Positions 8,540 through 16,989 of a DNA stretch of 38,931 nucleotides are shown one piece after another. The stretch covers positions 1 through 38,931 of the forward strand of contig JANQHL010000034.1 of NCBI GenBank assembly GCA_028277085.1, given 5' to 3'. The translations under genes and the position numbers were made by a program. Under the pieces are notes generated by a model. The model saw only the letters and a program-made list of their open reading frames with translations. It had not been told where the DNA came from and searched no databases. Position 1 is the stretch's first letter. Each line of letters begins with the position of its first letter. The DNA is from Flavobacteriaceae bacterium (GTDB lineage Bacteria; Bacteroidota; Bacteroidia; Flavobacteriales; Flavobacteriaceae).

Positions 8540-9130
8540 ATGAGGGACTTTTTAAATTTTCTCAGAAGTAGAACCTTTTTGATACAATTGGCGCTTGCTT
8601 TTTTGGCTCTAATCCTATTTGGGTTTTTGGCATTGCGATGGCTAAAAAGCACGACCCAACATGGCGATTTTGTAGTAGTTCCTGATTTTTCAAAAATGTC
8701 GGTGATGGAAATGCGGGAAGCTGCTGATAATTCAGGTTTACGGTATGAAGTACTGGATAGTACCAATTACAATCCGGAGTATCCTCGCTTTTCCATCTTA
8801 GAACAAAATCCACCCGCTGGTACAAGGGTGAAAAATAATCGGAAGATCTATTTTACCGTAAATCCTTCGGGATACAAAAAGGTTTCTGTTCCTAGAATAA
8901 TTCAGGTTACACGCCGAAATGCCACCTCGATGTTACGCGCCGTAGGGCTGGATGTCCAGCGCGTTACCTATATTGATGAATTAGGTAAGGATATGGTGTA
9001 CTACATCAAATTCAAAGGGAAGGAGGTCAACCCCGGAGATAAGCTTCCCAAAACGTCTAAAGTGGAATTGATCTGTGGTAATGGTACTATCCCAGGGAAG
9101 GCAATTATTCAAGCAGAATCCAAGGACTGA
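8540..9130 (+). CDS. membrane-anchored PASTA-domain protein
   Basis: The 196-residue product has a short cytosolic N-terminus, one membrane helix at about 13-35, then two PASTA-type repeats: about 43-109 (VVVPDFSKMSVMEMREAADN to NPPAGTRVKNN) and about 112-186 (VPRIIQVTRRNATSMLRAVGL). PASTA domains bind peptidoglycan stem peptides or muropeptides; here there is no kinase or transpeptidase attached. Position beside ddl suggests a cell-wall role. Its stop overlaps the rluD-like ATG by one base (translational coupling). Confidence 0.88.
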   Translation: MRDFLNFLRSRTFLIQLALAFLALILFGFLALRWLKSTTQHGDFVVVPDFSKMSVMEMREAADNSGLRYEVLDSTNYNPEYPRFSILEQNPPAGTRVKNNRKIYFTVNPSGYKKVSVPRIIQVTRRNATSMLRAVGLDVQRVTYIDELGKDMVYYIKFKGKEVNPGDKLPKTSKVELICGNGTIPGKAIIQAESKD

Positions 9131-10155
9131 TGACTGCATCTAAGCTTTCCGAAGTCGCTCAGGAAGAACTTTTTGAACACTACAGATTTAACGCCGCTAA
9201 GGGCCAGGAGCCACTTCGTGTAGATAAATTCCTAATGAATTTTATTGAAAATGCTACGCGAAATAAGATTCAGCAAGCAGCGAAACAAGGGCACATTTGG
9301 GTTAATGGAATACAGGTAAAACAGAACTACAGGGTAAAAGCAGGGGATGAAGTAAAAGTACTTTTTGAACATCCACCTTATGAACAGTTATTGACGCCTG
9401 AAGACATTCCTTTGGATATTGTTTTTGAGGATGATACTGTCTTAGTAGTGAACAAGCCTCCAGGCTTGGTCGTACATCCCGGACATGGCAACTATTCGGG
9501 AACCCTTGTGAACGCTTTACTTTATCATTTCAGTAACCTGCCGAATAACAGCTCGGGAAGACCCGGGCTGGTACATCGTATAGACAAGGATACTTCCGGT
9601 CTTTTGGTCATTGCTAAGACGGAACCGGCGATGACTGCCCTGGCCCAACAATTTTTCGAGAAAAGTACGGAACGTGAATATGTGGCATTGGTATGGGGTA
9701 ACGTAAAAGACGATGAAGGGGTGATTTCAGGACATATAGGACGTAATCCCAAGAATCGCTTGCAAATGATGGTATTTCCCAATGGTGAATCGGGAAAAGA
9801 AGCGGTTACCCACTACAAGGTCTTAGAACGTTTGGGGTATGTAAGTTTGGTGTCTTGTAAACTGGAAACAGGACGTACCCATCAGATTCGGGTACATCTG
9901 AAACATATTGGACATACCTTGTTTAACGATGAACGTTATGGCGGGGATAAGATTTTGAAAGGAACCACTTTTACCAAATACAAGCAATTTGTAGAGAATT
10001 GTTTTAAGGTACTTCCTCGTCAGGGATTACACGCCAGGACGTTAGGGTTCAGACATCCAGGGACAAAAGAGTTCATGAGATTTGAAGCAGAACTCCCTAG
10101 GGATATAGCTGAATGCACTGAAAAATGGCGTAATTACACCAAGCATAGCCTTTGA
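9130..10155 (+). CDS. RluA/RluD-family 23S rRNA pseudouridine synthase
   Basis: This 341-residue enzyme isomerises specific uridines in structured RNA to pseudouridine. It has an N-terminal S4 RNA-binding domain (about 28-80, including KIQQAAKQGHIWVNG) and the catalytic domain with GLVHRIDKDTSGLLVIAK, where D152 is the catalytic aspartate. The conserved GRTHQIRVHLKHIGHTLFND follows. The domain layout matches RluD, which modifies helix 69 of 23S rRNA, but the exact target is inferred. The start overlaps the PASTA gene stop, so the two are one operon. Confidence 0.92.
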   Translation: MTASKLSEVAQEELFEHYRFNAAKGQEPLRVDKFLMNFIENATRNKIQQAAKQGHIWVNGIQVKQNYRVKAGDEVKVLFEHPPYEQLLTPEDIPLDIVFEDDTVLVVNKPPGLVVHPGHGNYSGTLVNALLYHFSNLPNNSSGRPGLVHRIDKDTSGLLVIAKTEPAMTALAQQFFEKSTEREYVALVWGNVKDDEGVISGHIGRNPKNRLQMMVFPNGESGKEAVTHYKVLERLGYVSLVSCKLETGRTHQIRVHLKHIGHTLFNDERYGGDKILKGTTFTKYKQFVENCFKVLPRQGLHARTLGFRHPGTKEFMRFEAELPRDIAECTEKWRNYTKHSL

Positions 10156-10225
10156 TATAAGAACTCTCAATAACAGTATTGAAATTCAATACCTTTCAGC
10201 TACTCGGATTGACCAAAACTCTGTT

Positions 10226-10233
10226 TATTTTTG
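10226..10233 (+). promoter_or_regulatory. candidate -7 element of yaaA
   Basis: TATTTTTG fits TAnnTTTG and ends 19 bases before the yaaA ATG. The nearest upstream TTG (10209-10211) gives a spacing of only 14 bases, so the -33 assignment is poor. Confidence 0.35.
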
Positions 10234-10252
10234 ACAAAAGGATTATGCACTT

Positions 10253-11014
10253 ATGAAAATTGTTATTTCCCCGGCAAAATCTTTGGATTTTGATTCCAAA
10301 CTTCCTACCGCGAGATATTCTCTACCCGAGTTTTTAGACTTTTCGGAAAAACTGAATAAGGTCTTGGCCAAAAAACGTCCTAAGGCGCTTTCGAAATTAA
10401 TGTCTATTTCTGATGCTTTGGCGCAATTAAATTGGGAACGAAACCAGGCATTTACTACCCCCTTTACTCCTGAAAATGCCAGGCCTGCAGTATATGCTTT
10501 TAACGGTGACGTGTACCAGGGATTGGATGTGTATACCCTCCCGGAGGAGCAATTAGATCGTCTTCAGGATACGCTACGAATCCTATCCGGGCTTTACGGC
10601 CTGCTCAAACCTTTGGATCTTATTCAGCCCTATCGCTTAGAAATGGGGACGCCCTTAAAAATGGGCCGTAAAAAAAATCTTTATGAGTTCTGGCAGAAAC
10701 AGCTCACTCAACATTTAAATAATGAACTTTCCAAAGGAGAGCTTTTTATCAATCTGGCCAGCAATGAGTATTTTGGAGCTGTGGATGAAAAAGCCCTTAA
10801 AGTTCCTGTAGTTACCCCTGTTTTTAAGGATTGGAAAAATGATCAGTTAAAGGTAATTAGCTTCTTTGCCAAAAAGGCCAGGGGTTCTATGGTGCGTTAT
10901 ATTTTAGACACCAATGCGCAGACGTTAGATGATATCAAAGGCTTCAATTACGACGACTATCAGTTTAGTCAGCAACACACTTTAAAAGAGAATCAACCTG
11001 TGTTTGTGCGATAG
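10253..11014 (+). CDS. yaaA: peroxide stress protein YaaA
   Basis: The 253 residues match the YaaA (DUF328) family along their whole length. They start [13 protein letters not shown] and contain [23 protein letters not shown], the [22 protein letters not shown] core, and the late [14 protein letters not shown]. In E. coli YaaA limits iron-driven damage under hydrogen peroxide; the fold binds DNA. It stands alone between the rluD-like gene and a small lipoprotein gene. Confidence 0.93.
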   Translation: MKIVISPAKSLDFDSKLPTARYSLPEFLDFSEKLNKVLAKKRPKALSKLMSISDALAQLNWERNQAFTTPFTPENARPAVYAFNGDVYQGLDVYTLPEEQLDRLQDTLRILSGLYGLLKPLDLIQPYRLEMGTPLKMGRKKNLYEFWQKQLTQHLNNELSKGELFINLASNEYFGAVDEKALKVPVVTPVFKDWKNDQLKVISFFAKKARGSMVRYILDTNAQTLDDIKGFNYDDYQFSQQHTLKENQPVFVR

Positions 11015-11055
11015 AATATTTCCGGTATTTTTTCGTTCTCACTAAAACAGTGAAA

Positions 11056-11424
11056 ATGAAAACTATCTTTTCTTTTGTGGTTTTTGCGGCGCTTTTGGCA
11101 GGGATTTTTGCCTGTGAGGATCGTGACGACAACCTGGATGCCCCAAACATTCGAATCCGAAATACGAGTAATCTTCGATTCCTTAGTGTAGGAGTAAATA
11201 ACGATTCCGTAATCTATGAAAATGTTGCGGCTGACGGTTTTTCCGACTACAAAGCCTTCATCACTGCCTTTGAAGCATTACCTTTTTCGGTAGCAACAGA
11301 TTCTGCTACGTTTAACTTTACGCCACCGGCAACCGCTCAGGAGCCCCTTCCCGTAGGATTGTATACCTATGAAATCAATTTTTCCGAAGAGGGTGAGGTA
11401 CAGTTAACGTTTAGGATAGACTAG
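11056..11424 (+). CDS. small hypothetical lipoprotein
   Basis: The 122-residue product (from the ATG at 11056; a GTG two codons earlier is possible) begins MKTIFSFVVFAALLAGIFAC, a clear lipoprotein signal. The lipidated cysteine is followed at once by EDRDDN. Acidic residues just after the cysteine resemble the Bacteroidota signal that sends lipoproteins to the cell surface, so surface exposure is a reasonable inference. The rest is probably a beta-rich domain that I do not recognise. It lies 41 bases after yaaA and may share its transcript. Confidence 0.65.
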   Translation: MKTIFSFVVFAALLAGIFACEDRDDNLDAPNIRIRNTSNLRFLSVGVNNDSVIYENVAADGFSDYKAFITAFEALPFSVATDSATFNFTPPATAQEPLPVGLYTYEINFSEEGEVQLTFRID

Positions 11425-11434
11425 ACTAGGTAGC

Positions 11435-11563
11435 TCATTTGGTTTTTTCAGGCTGCACCTTGTTTTCTACAGCAGTCTTTTTCTTGATTTTTCGTTTGCG
11501 CCGGGCACCATACGATTTATTCGCAATCTTACCCCTTCGTGTTTTAATATCTCCCTTTCCCAT
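11435..11563 (-). CDS. 30S ribosomal protein THX
   Basis: This 42-residue gene is on the minus strand. The product starts MGKGDIKTRRGKIANKSYGA and continues with a run of arginines and lysines (RRKRKIKKK), ending VQPEKTK. That matches the small basic bTHX family, which in Thermus sits in the head of the 30S subunit. It is convergent with the lipoprotein gene and divergent from the uracil-DNA-glycosylase-like gene. The identification rests on the GKGDxKTRRGKI start, which is highly characteristic. Confidence 0.85.
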   Translation of the reverse strand: MGKGDIKTRRGKIANKSYGARRKRKIKKKTAVENKVQPEKTK

Positions 11564-11643
11564 GATCTATTGGTTGTGAATCTTTTTAAAATAAGGAAAA
11601 GCTGGCACATCTCAAAAATGGGTTTCTCCTATCTTTGCTTTTC

Positions 11644-12303
11644 ATGTTTGTACATCAACATCCTTATCCACCTTTTCTTTTTCCCGGAGTAGAAAAACTG
11701 ATAGTAGGCACACTCCCTCCCCCTCGTTTTAGTACCCGAATGCTTAAAGCAGGCGATGTTGATTTTTGCTACGGGAGTCGGGATGGGCAATTATGGCCTA
11801 TCCTGGATCGTATTTTTCAATTGAACCTGAAGTTCGAAACGACCCCCGAAGCAATAACGCAACGCAAGAACTTTCTGTTACAACAGAAAATCGGTATTTG
11901 TGACATTGTGGAACGTGCAGAACGGCAAAAGGTGGATGCTTCGGACTTAGGAATGGAAAACGTCGAACTTCGGGAAATACTACACTATCTGGAAGCCTAT
12001 CCTTCTGTACATACCCTGCTTTTCACGGGAGGAAACAGCAAAAATGGCCCGGAATACTTTTTTCGCAAACATTTAAAGCACCACAAAGTCACCTTGGAAC
12101 TGTTGGATAATGCGGTGCCTAGAATTCATCAATTTGTACATCCTGCCACTCACAAACGAATCAAGACAGTGTCCTTAATTGCCCCATCAGGCTCGGCCAA
12201 TAGAGCGGTGGGTAGTTTGGCGGCCTACAAACGGGTAAAGGATAAAAATCCTGAATTCAACACACTGGATTTTCGGGTGCTTCAATATGAAAAGTTTTTT
12301 TAA
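11644..12303 (+). CDS. uracil-DNA glycosylase-fold family protein
   Basis: The 219-residue product starts MFVHQHPYPPFLFPG (ATG at 11644; a TTG three codons upstream is less likely). It has KLIVGTLPPPRF, then GDVDFCYGSRDGQLWPILD, then GICDIVERAERQKVDASD, and ends SLIAPSGSANRAVGSLAAYK. The GTLPPPR and APSGSANR segments sit where family 4/5-like uracil-DNA glycosylases and Mug place their catalytic and DNA-intercalating loops, so base-excision repair is plausible. The true substrate is unknown. It reads as a stand-alone gene. Confidence 0.72.
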   Translation: MFVHQHPYPPFLFPGVEKLIVGTLPPPRFSTRMLKAGDVDFCYGSRDGQLWPILDRIFQLNLKFETTPEAITQRKNFLLQQKIGICDIVERAERQKVDASDLGMENVELREILHYLEAYPSVHTLLFTGGNSKNGPEYFFRKHLKHHKVTLELLDNAVPRIHQFVHPATHKRIKTVSLIAPSGSANRAVGSLAAYKRVKDKNPEFNTLDFRVLQYEKFF

Positions 12304-12431
12304 TAAAGCCCGTTCGCTTTGTTAGGTTTGTAGGGTTCACTTGCTTAAATTGTGACAGGAATACAATATTTCCAGCAGTACACATTTAATAACGACCTTT
12401 AGGAAGTCATCAATCGTAATAGCACCTGACA

Positions 12432-14987
12432 ATGAATGAAATGCAACTCGCCAAACGGTTGGAAGAATTCAAAAAATCGGTTACCAACAGGTTCAATATC
12501 TATAATAGTTTATTTCTGAGCCTTCCGTATGCAGACATGGAAAACGTAGGCATGTTGGTGCCCTTACTCTTTGAGCAATGCGACAAGGGGTTAAGGGCTG
12601 GAAAAAAGCCCCAGGACATTCTGGAGTCTTTTTTTGTCAATATTGCTGCCCTGGAGGATGAAAAGGCACGCATAGATTTTATGTTTCGCATCATTCAGTA
12701 TGTAGAAAGACAGGTGGTATTGTACGACAGTGTGGAAGATGCTGCTTTTCCAAAGTTACAGGAGTACACGGGTTCACTTTCCATTAAAGACTATTTTGAA
12801 CTGGTGGATCAAAGCAAAAATTGGGATAAAATTGCCAAAAAGCTCTCGACCTTTAGCGCCCGCATTGTACTGACTGCGCATCCTACTCAGTTTTATACCC
12901 CGGCAGTGCTGGATATTATCAAAGAATTGCAGGCCTTGATCAACGAAAACCGGATTGATGACATTGATATAACGCTGCAACAACTGGGGTTAACCTCTTT
13001 GATCAACACTAAAAAACCCACCCCTCTGGACGAAGCCAAGAACATTATCCATATTTTACGATATACCTATTACGATGCCATTGGGGAGCTCTTTCAATAT
13101 GTGAAGCGCAATTTGAGGATAGAAGAATTTGATAACTATGATCTTATTAAACTGGGCTTTTGGCCCGGTGGGGACCGAGACGGGAATCCTTTTGTTACCG
13201 CAGCAATTACTGCACAGGTTGCTGACGAATTGCGCCTTACGTTGATGAAGTGTTACTATAACGACCTCAAAAACTTGCGCAAAAAACTCACCTTTAAAGG
13301 CTTGCAAGAACCTTTGTTTGTCCTTAACCAGAAGCTTTACCGGGCGATGTTTCAGGAGCAATACGAACTGCCCTATGAGGAAATTGTGTCCAGGTTGATG
13401 GAACTTCGGGAGATCCTGATACAGGATTACCATTCGCTGTATTTGGAGGAATTAAATGCATTGTTGGACAGGGTACACATTTTTAAAACCCATTTTGCCA
13501 CATTGGATATTCGCCAGGACCACAGTAAACATGTGTTGGCCATAACCGCGATACTGAAAAAGCAAGGGGCCATCCAGGAAAATTTGGAAGAACTTACTGA
13601 GGAAGAACTTTTGGATTGGTTGTTGAAGCATGATCTTCAACTAGATCCCGATGATTTTGAAGAGGGGATCGTGAAGGATACTTTGATCAATATTGCTCAA
13701 TTAAAAGAGATCCAACGGAAGAACGGAGAAGGGGGATGCAACAGATACATCATCAGTAATTCTGAAGACATTTTTTCCGTATTGTTCGTCTTCGCCTTGT
13801 TCCGCTGGAGTGGATGGAAAACGGATGAAATCACCTTCGACATAGTACCGCTATTTGAGACGATGAAAGGAATGCAAGCGTCCGAAACGGTAATGCAAAC
13901 ACTGTTTGACATACCGGTCTATCGCCAACACCTGGAACGAAGAAAAGATACCCATACGATAATGTTAGGTTTTTCAGATGGCACCAAGGATGGCGGTTAT
14001 GTAAAAGCCAACTGGAGTATTTTGAAAACCAAGGAAACCCTGAGTAAGGTGTGCAAGAAAAATGGGATCAAGGCACTGTTCTTTGATGGTAGGGGAGGTC
14101 CACCAGCACGTGGTGGCGGTAAAACCCACCGGTTTTATGCGGCTCAAACCAAAGATGTTGCCAATCATGAGATTCAATTGACTATCCAGGGGCAAACCAT
14201 CACCAGTACCTATGGCACAAAGCAACAGTTCATTCACAATGCGGAACAACTGCTAACTGCCGGTTTGACGAATAATTTGTTTGGGAAAGAACATGTCATT
14301 TCTGCTGCGGAACGCAAACTTATCGAGGAATTATCAGAATTAAGCTATGCAAAGTACGAAGCTTTAAAACAGCACGAACAGTTTATACCCTACCTGGAAC
14401 AGCGGAGTACACTAAAATACTATACGAGGGCGAATATTGGGAGCAGGCCGGGGAAACGAGGTAGTAAGAAGCAATTAACACTATCGGACCTTCGGGCTAT
14501 TTCTTTTGTCGGGTCATGGAGCCAATTAAAACAAAATGTTCCTGGGTACTTTGGACTAGGGACAGCACTCCAAAAATTGAAAACGGAAGGAAGAATAAAT
14601 GAGGTGCGGAAATTGTATAAAGAGGTACCTTTCTTCAGGGCGCTAATGAGCAATAGCATGATGTCTATGGCGAAAACCAATTTCAACTTAACGAGCTACA
14701 TGAAAGAAGATCCTGAGTTCGGAGAGTTTTGGAATATCCTTCACGAGGAATACCAGCTTTCTAAAAAAATGTTGCTTCAGATCTCCGGGCATGAAGTGCT
14801 TATGGAAGATGAGGCAGTTTCCCGGGAGTCCGTAAAGATTCGGGAGAAGATTGTCCTGCCCTTATTGGTAATTCAACAGAATGCGTTGTACCATATTTCC
14901 AAAGCGTCTGCGCATACCGAGCTTTATGAAAAGATAGTAACGCGTTCGCTATACGGGAATATCAACGCCAGTAGGAATTCTGCTTAA
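12432..14987 (+). CDS. ppc: phosphoenolpyruvate carboxylase
   Basis: This enzyme carboxylates PEP with bicarbonate to oxaloacetate to refill the TCA cycle. The 851 residues are slightly shorter than the E. coli enzyme (883). Recognisable sites are IVLTAHPTQ with catalytic H150, GFWPGGDRDGNPF near 235, LGFSDGTKDGGY near 515, GRGGPPARGGGKTH near 555, and SRPGKRG near 670. Several active-site neighbours differ from the textbook form (AHPTQ for AHPTE, SDGTKDGG for SDSAKDAG), as expected of a divergent Bacteroidota branch. The 3' end overlaps the convergent regulator gene by four bases. Confidence 0.93.
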   Translation: MNEMQLAKRLEEFKKSVTNRFNIYNSLFLSLPYADMENVGMLVPLLFEQCDKGLRAGKKPQDILESFFVNIAALEDEKARIDFMFRIIQYVERQVVLYDSVEDAAFPKLQEYTGSLSIKDYFELVDQSKNWDKIAKKLSTFSARIVLTAHPTQFYTPAVLDIIKELQALINENRIDDIDITLQQLGLTSLINTKKPTPLDEAKNIIHILRYTYYDAIGELFQYVKRNLRIEEFDNYDLIKLGFWPGGDRDGNPFVTAAITAQVADELRLTLMKCYYNDLKNLRKKLTFKGLQEPLFVLNQKLYRAMFQEQYELPYEEIVSRLMELREILIQDYHSLYLEELNALLDRVHIFKTHFATLDIRQDHSKHVLAITAILKKQGAIQENLEELTEEELLDWLLKHDLQLDPDDFEEGIVKDTLINIAQLKEIQRKNGEGGCNRYIISNSEDIFSVLFVFALFRWSGWKTDEITFDIVPLFETMKGMQASETVMQTLFDIPVYRQHLERRKDTHTIMLGFSDGTKDGGYVKANWSILKTKETLSKVCKKNGIKALFFDGRGGPPARGGGKTHRFYAAQTKDVANHEIQLTIQGQTITSTYGTKQQFIHNAEQLLTAGLTNNLFGKEHVISAAERKLIEELSELSYAKYEALKQHEQFIPYLEQRSTLKYYTRANIGSRPGKRGSKKQLTLSDLRAISFVGSWSQLKQNVPGYFGLGTALQKLKTEGRINEVRKLYKEVPFFRALMSNSMMSMAKTNFNLTSYMKEDPEFGEFWNILHEEYQLSKKMLLQISGHEVLMEDEAVSRESVKIREKIVLPLLVIQQNALYHISKASAHTELYEKIVTRSLYGNINASRNSA

Positions 14988-15370
14988 GGAATCTCGTAAT
15001 AGGCGACCAATTTCTGGAGGCGATTCGTAATTGTGTTGATTTTATTGTCGAATGCCTTTTTGGAGATGGGCTTATGCAAAAGATCGTTGATACCATATAA
15101 GCCAGTGATTGGAGCATATTTTTCCAATGTGGAATTGATCAATACAGTAGACGGGATTTGTATGCTATGCATAAGCTGAAAGGCGTTGGTAGTATCCATC
15201 AGCGCATCCAGCAAAAGGATGTCGGCATTTTTTTCGTGAACAGCACGAATACCTTCAAAGGGATCTTCATAAGCGCCAATAAATTCTAACCGGGGATGGT
15301 TTTTCACTAAAAATGTGGTGGTCATCCGTTGAACGGATGAATCGTCTATAACAATGGTCTTAAAAGTCAT
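14984..15370 (-). CDS. orphan single-domain response regulator
   Basis: The 128-residue product is a lone receiver domain. Acidic residues D9-D10 follow KTIVI, the phospho-acceptor is D55 in ILLLDALMD, the switch serine is S80, and the conserved lysine is K100 in LHKPIS. No kinase lies nearby, so it must be served by a kinase encoded elsewhere. It converges on ppc with a four-base overlap; a functional link to ppc is not implied. A weak -7-like box (TAACTTTC on the minus strand, 15392-15399) lies about 20 bases upstream. Confidence 0.88.
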   Translation of the reverse strand: MTFKTIVIDDSSVQRMTTTFLVKNHPRLEFIGAYEDPFEGIRAVHEKNADILLLDALMDTTNAFQLMHSIQIPSTVLINSTLEKYAPITGLYGINDLLHKPISKKAFDNKINTITNRLQKLVAYYEIP

Positions 15371-15705
15371 GCGTAAAAAGATTTGGTGTAGGAAAGTTAT
15401 TACAATCTTAGCTTTTGCCGTAAAATCGGGGTTAACGGCATATAATTTTCGTTGAAACGTCGTATTCCGTAGAAATCAGCCTATAACAAGCCATATCAAA
15501 TCGATATTTTCGAAAAGCGTAACAGCAATATTATTGCTCGATCGTATTGGCCAAGATGTTGTAAAAAGCTCGGAGATGCTCTGTTCTTCTCTCCTAGAAT
15601 GGAATCAAAAAAGATATTGTAAAAATCCCTTCAAGGGAAAAGTTTTGTTTGGCTGACAGTAATTATAATATCATGAAAAAAGAGGTATTACATCATAGAA
15701 ATTTT
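15371..15705. other. 335-base spacer without a gene
   Basis: The spacer holds the 5' region of the orphan regulator on the left and the 3' end of the beta-barrel gene's transcript on the right. I see no open frame with coding character, no RNA gene and no long repeat. The only structured item is the small terminator-like hairpin at 15621-15638. Confidence 0.6.
15621..15638 (-). terminator. candidate weak terminator after the beta-barrel gene
   Basis: On the minus strand a 5-bp stem (TCCCT/AGGGA, loop TGA) is followed by five Ts, 68 bases past the beta-barrel gene stop. The stem is short, so the call is tentative. Confidence 0.35.
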
Positions 15706-16581
15706 CTACAGATGATACCGTAATCCGATTGAAAAATCTAAACGGGCACTACTAACAAGTCTTTCATTATCGGGTAGGCGAACCTCTGTAGTGGTACCCT
15801 CATTTGTGATTTCCACCCTTCGGAACAGGGTTGAAGTTACTCCTAGTTGCAATCCTATGGAAATGTTTTTGTTCAGTCCGATATTATATCCTACTGCGCT
15901 TGAAAGGCCTAGACCTTTCCCAGTGGTAACAATTTCGGAGGCATATGTTGTTGCCTCTTCATAGGAAATGTAGCCAATTGTAGTATTGAGGATCAACGCA
16001 TTTTTTTGACTTTTATTCAGGAATCTTAATGAAACTAAAGGCCCGATGAAATAAACATTTACCGTTCCGGACAAGTCCGTAGTAATAGGATTTCCGAGTT
16101 CATCTGTGCCGCTTACATTAACTTCATTCCCAGATGATCTAAAATAATTGCCTAAGACTCCAAAACCCAGTGACTTATCAACGTAGTAGATATAACTAGC
16201 CTCGAGATGGAAGCCAGAACGAAGTTGGTCTAAGTAGCTTTCGAAATTAGGAGAATGTCCAGCATTTTGTCTTCCCGGATCATAGCTAAAGCCAGAATTT
16301 AGAGCAATCAGCTGACGTGGAAAGGCCTGAAAACCCGGAAGGCTATCTTTTGGAATTTCTGTGGTCTTAAAAAAGCCACGTTGATATGATGCCACCTCAG
16401 CACGGTCAATTAGGGTATTCTCGTAACTATTATTCTTTTTGAAAACAAAGAAGATATGGTCAGACGTTACTTTAGTGATTTTGCAATGAATTGAGTCGTT
16501 CGTTTTGGTTACAATTAAGTCTTGACTCCTCGCGGTTGGCATTAGCAGAATACCAAGCGCTAAAATCAAAAAATACTTCAT
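15706..16581 (-). CDS. hypothetical secreted outer-membrane beta-barrel-like protein
   Basis: The 291-residue product has a signal peptide (MKYFLILALGILLMPTARSQ) and then a short N-terminal domain, DLIVTKTNDSIHCKITKVTSDHI, of a type common at the start of secreted Bacteroidota proteins. The remaining part alternates polar and hydrophobic residues, with glycine- and tyrosine-rich strands ending RLDFSIGLRYHL, as expected for an outer-membrane barrel. No specific function is recognisable. It starts seven bases after a small lipoprotein gene, so the two probably form one transcript and may share a location. Confidence 0.65.
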   Translation of the reverse strand: MKYFLILALGILLMPTARSQDLIVTKTNDSIHCKITKVTSDHIFFVFKKNNSYENTLIDRAEVASYQRGFFKTTEIPKDSLPGFQAFPRQLIALNSGFSYDPGRQNAGHSPNFESYLDQLRSGFHLEASYIYYVDKSLGFGVLGNYFRSSGNEVNVSGTDELGNPITTDLSGTVNVYFIGPLVSLRFLNKSQKNALILNTTIGYISYEEATTYASEIVTTGKGLGLSSAVGYNIGLNKNISIGLQLGVTSTLFRRVEITNEGTTTEVRLPDNERLVSSARLDFSIGLRYHL

Positions 16582-16588
16582 AAAATGT

Positions 16589-16960
16589 TTAATTGGTAGT
16601 TCTTAGTATGGTGGCATCGATTCTGTGGCAGGTGCTCCAAAAATCTGGTTTTTTGTGTTTTGTGAGTTGTATGATATTTCCGCCGGCTTTACGTGCTTCT
16701 AGTTTTGCACGTTCCACAACTCTTTCATAGTTACATTTGACACTAAATCCTGTATCACGAATTTTGATCGTACCTAACACCTCTACATTTTTAGGTCTCG
16801 GATCATCGATCGCCAACACCGTCACTTCTTCGTTAAAAGCTAATGTTGGGTATTTTTTAAGCAACGCGGCATTGGAACTAGGGCTACAGGAATTTAAAAT
16901 GACCAGTAAGAACAAAATTGGAAAAGTGCCTTTATCAAGAACTTTTTTGAAATGGATCAT
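16589..16960 (-). CDS. hypothetical small lipoprotein
   Basis: The 123-residue product has a lipoprotein-type signal with LVILNSC (lipidated Cys25). The mature part contains VTVLAIDDPRPKNVEVLGTIKI, a cysteine at KCNYERV, and ARKAGGNIIQLTKH. The strand-helix pattern with 'EARKAGGN' is reminiscent of small YbjQ/RcsF-like envelope proteins, and two cysteines (KCNYE and WSTCHR) could form a disulfide as in RcsF. This is a resemblance only. It is co-directional with the beta-barrel gene 7 bases downstream. Confidence 0.6.
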   Translation of the reverse strand: MIHFKKVLDKGTFPILFLLVILNSCSPSSNAALLKKYPTLAFNEEVTVLAIDDPRPKNVEVLGTIKIRDTGFSVKCNYERVVERAKLEARKAGGNIIQLTKHKKPDFWSTCHRIDATILRTTN

Positions 16961-16989
16961 TAATCAGTTGGTTTCAGATATAACTTGAA

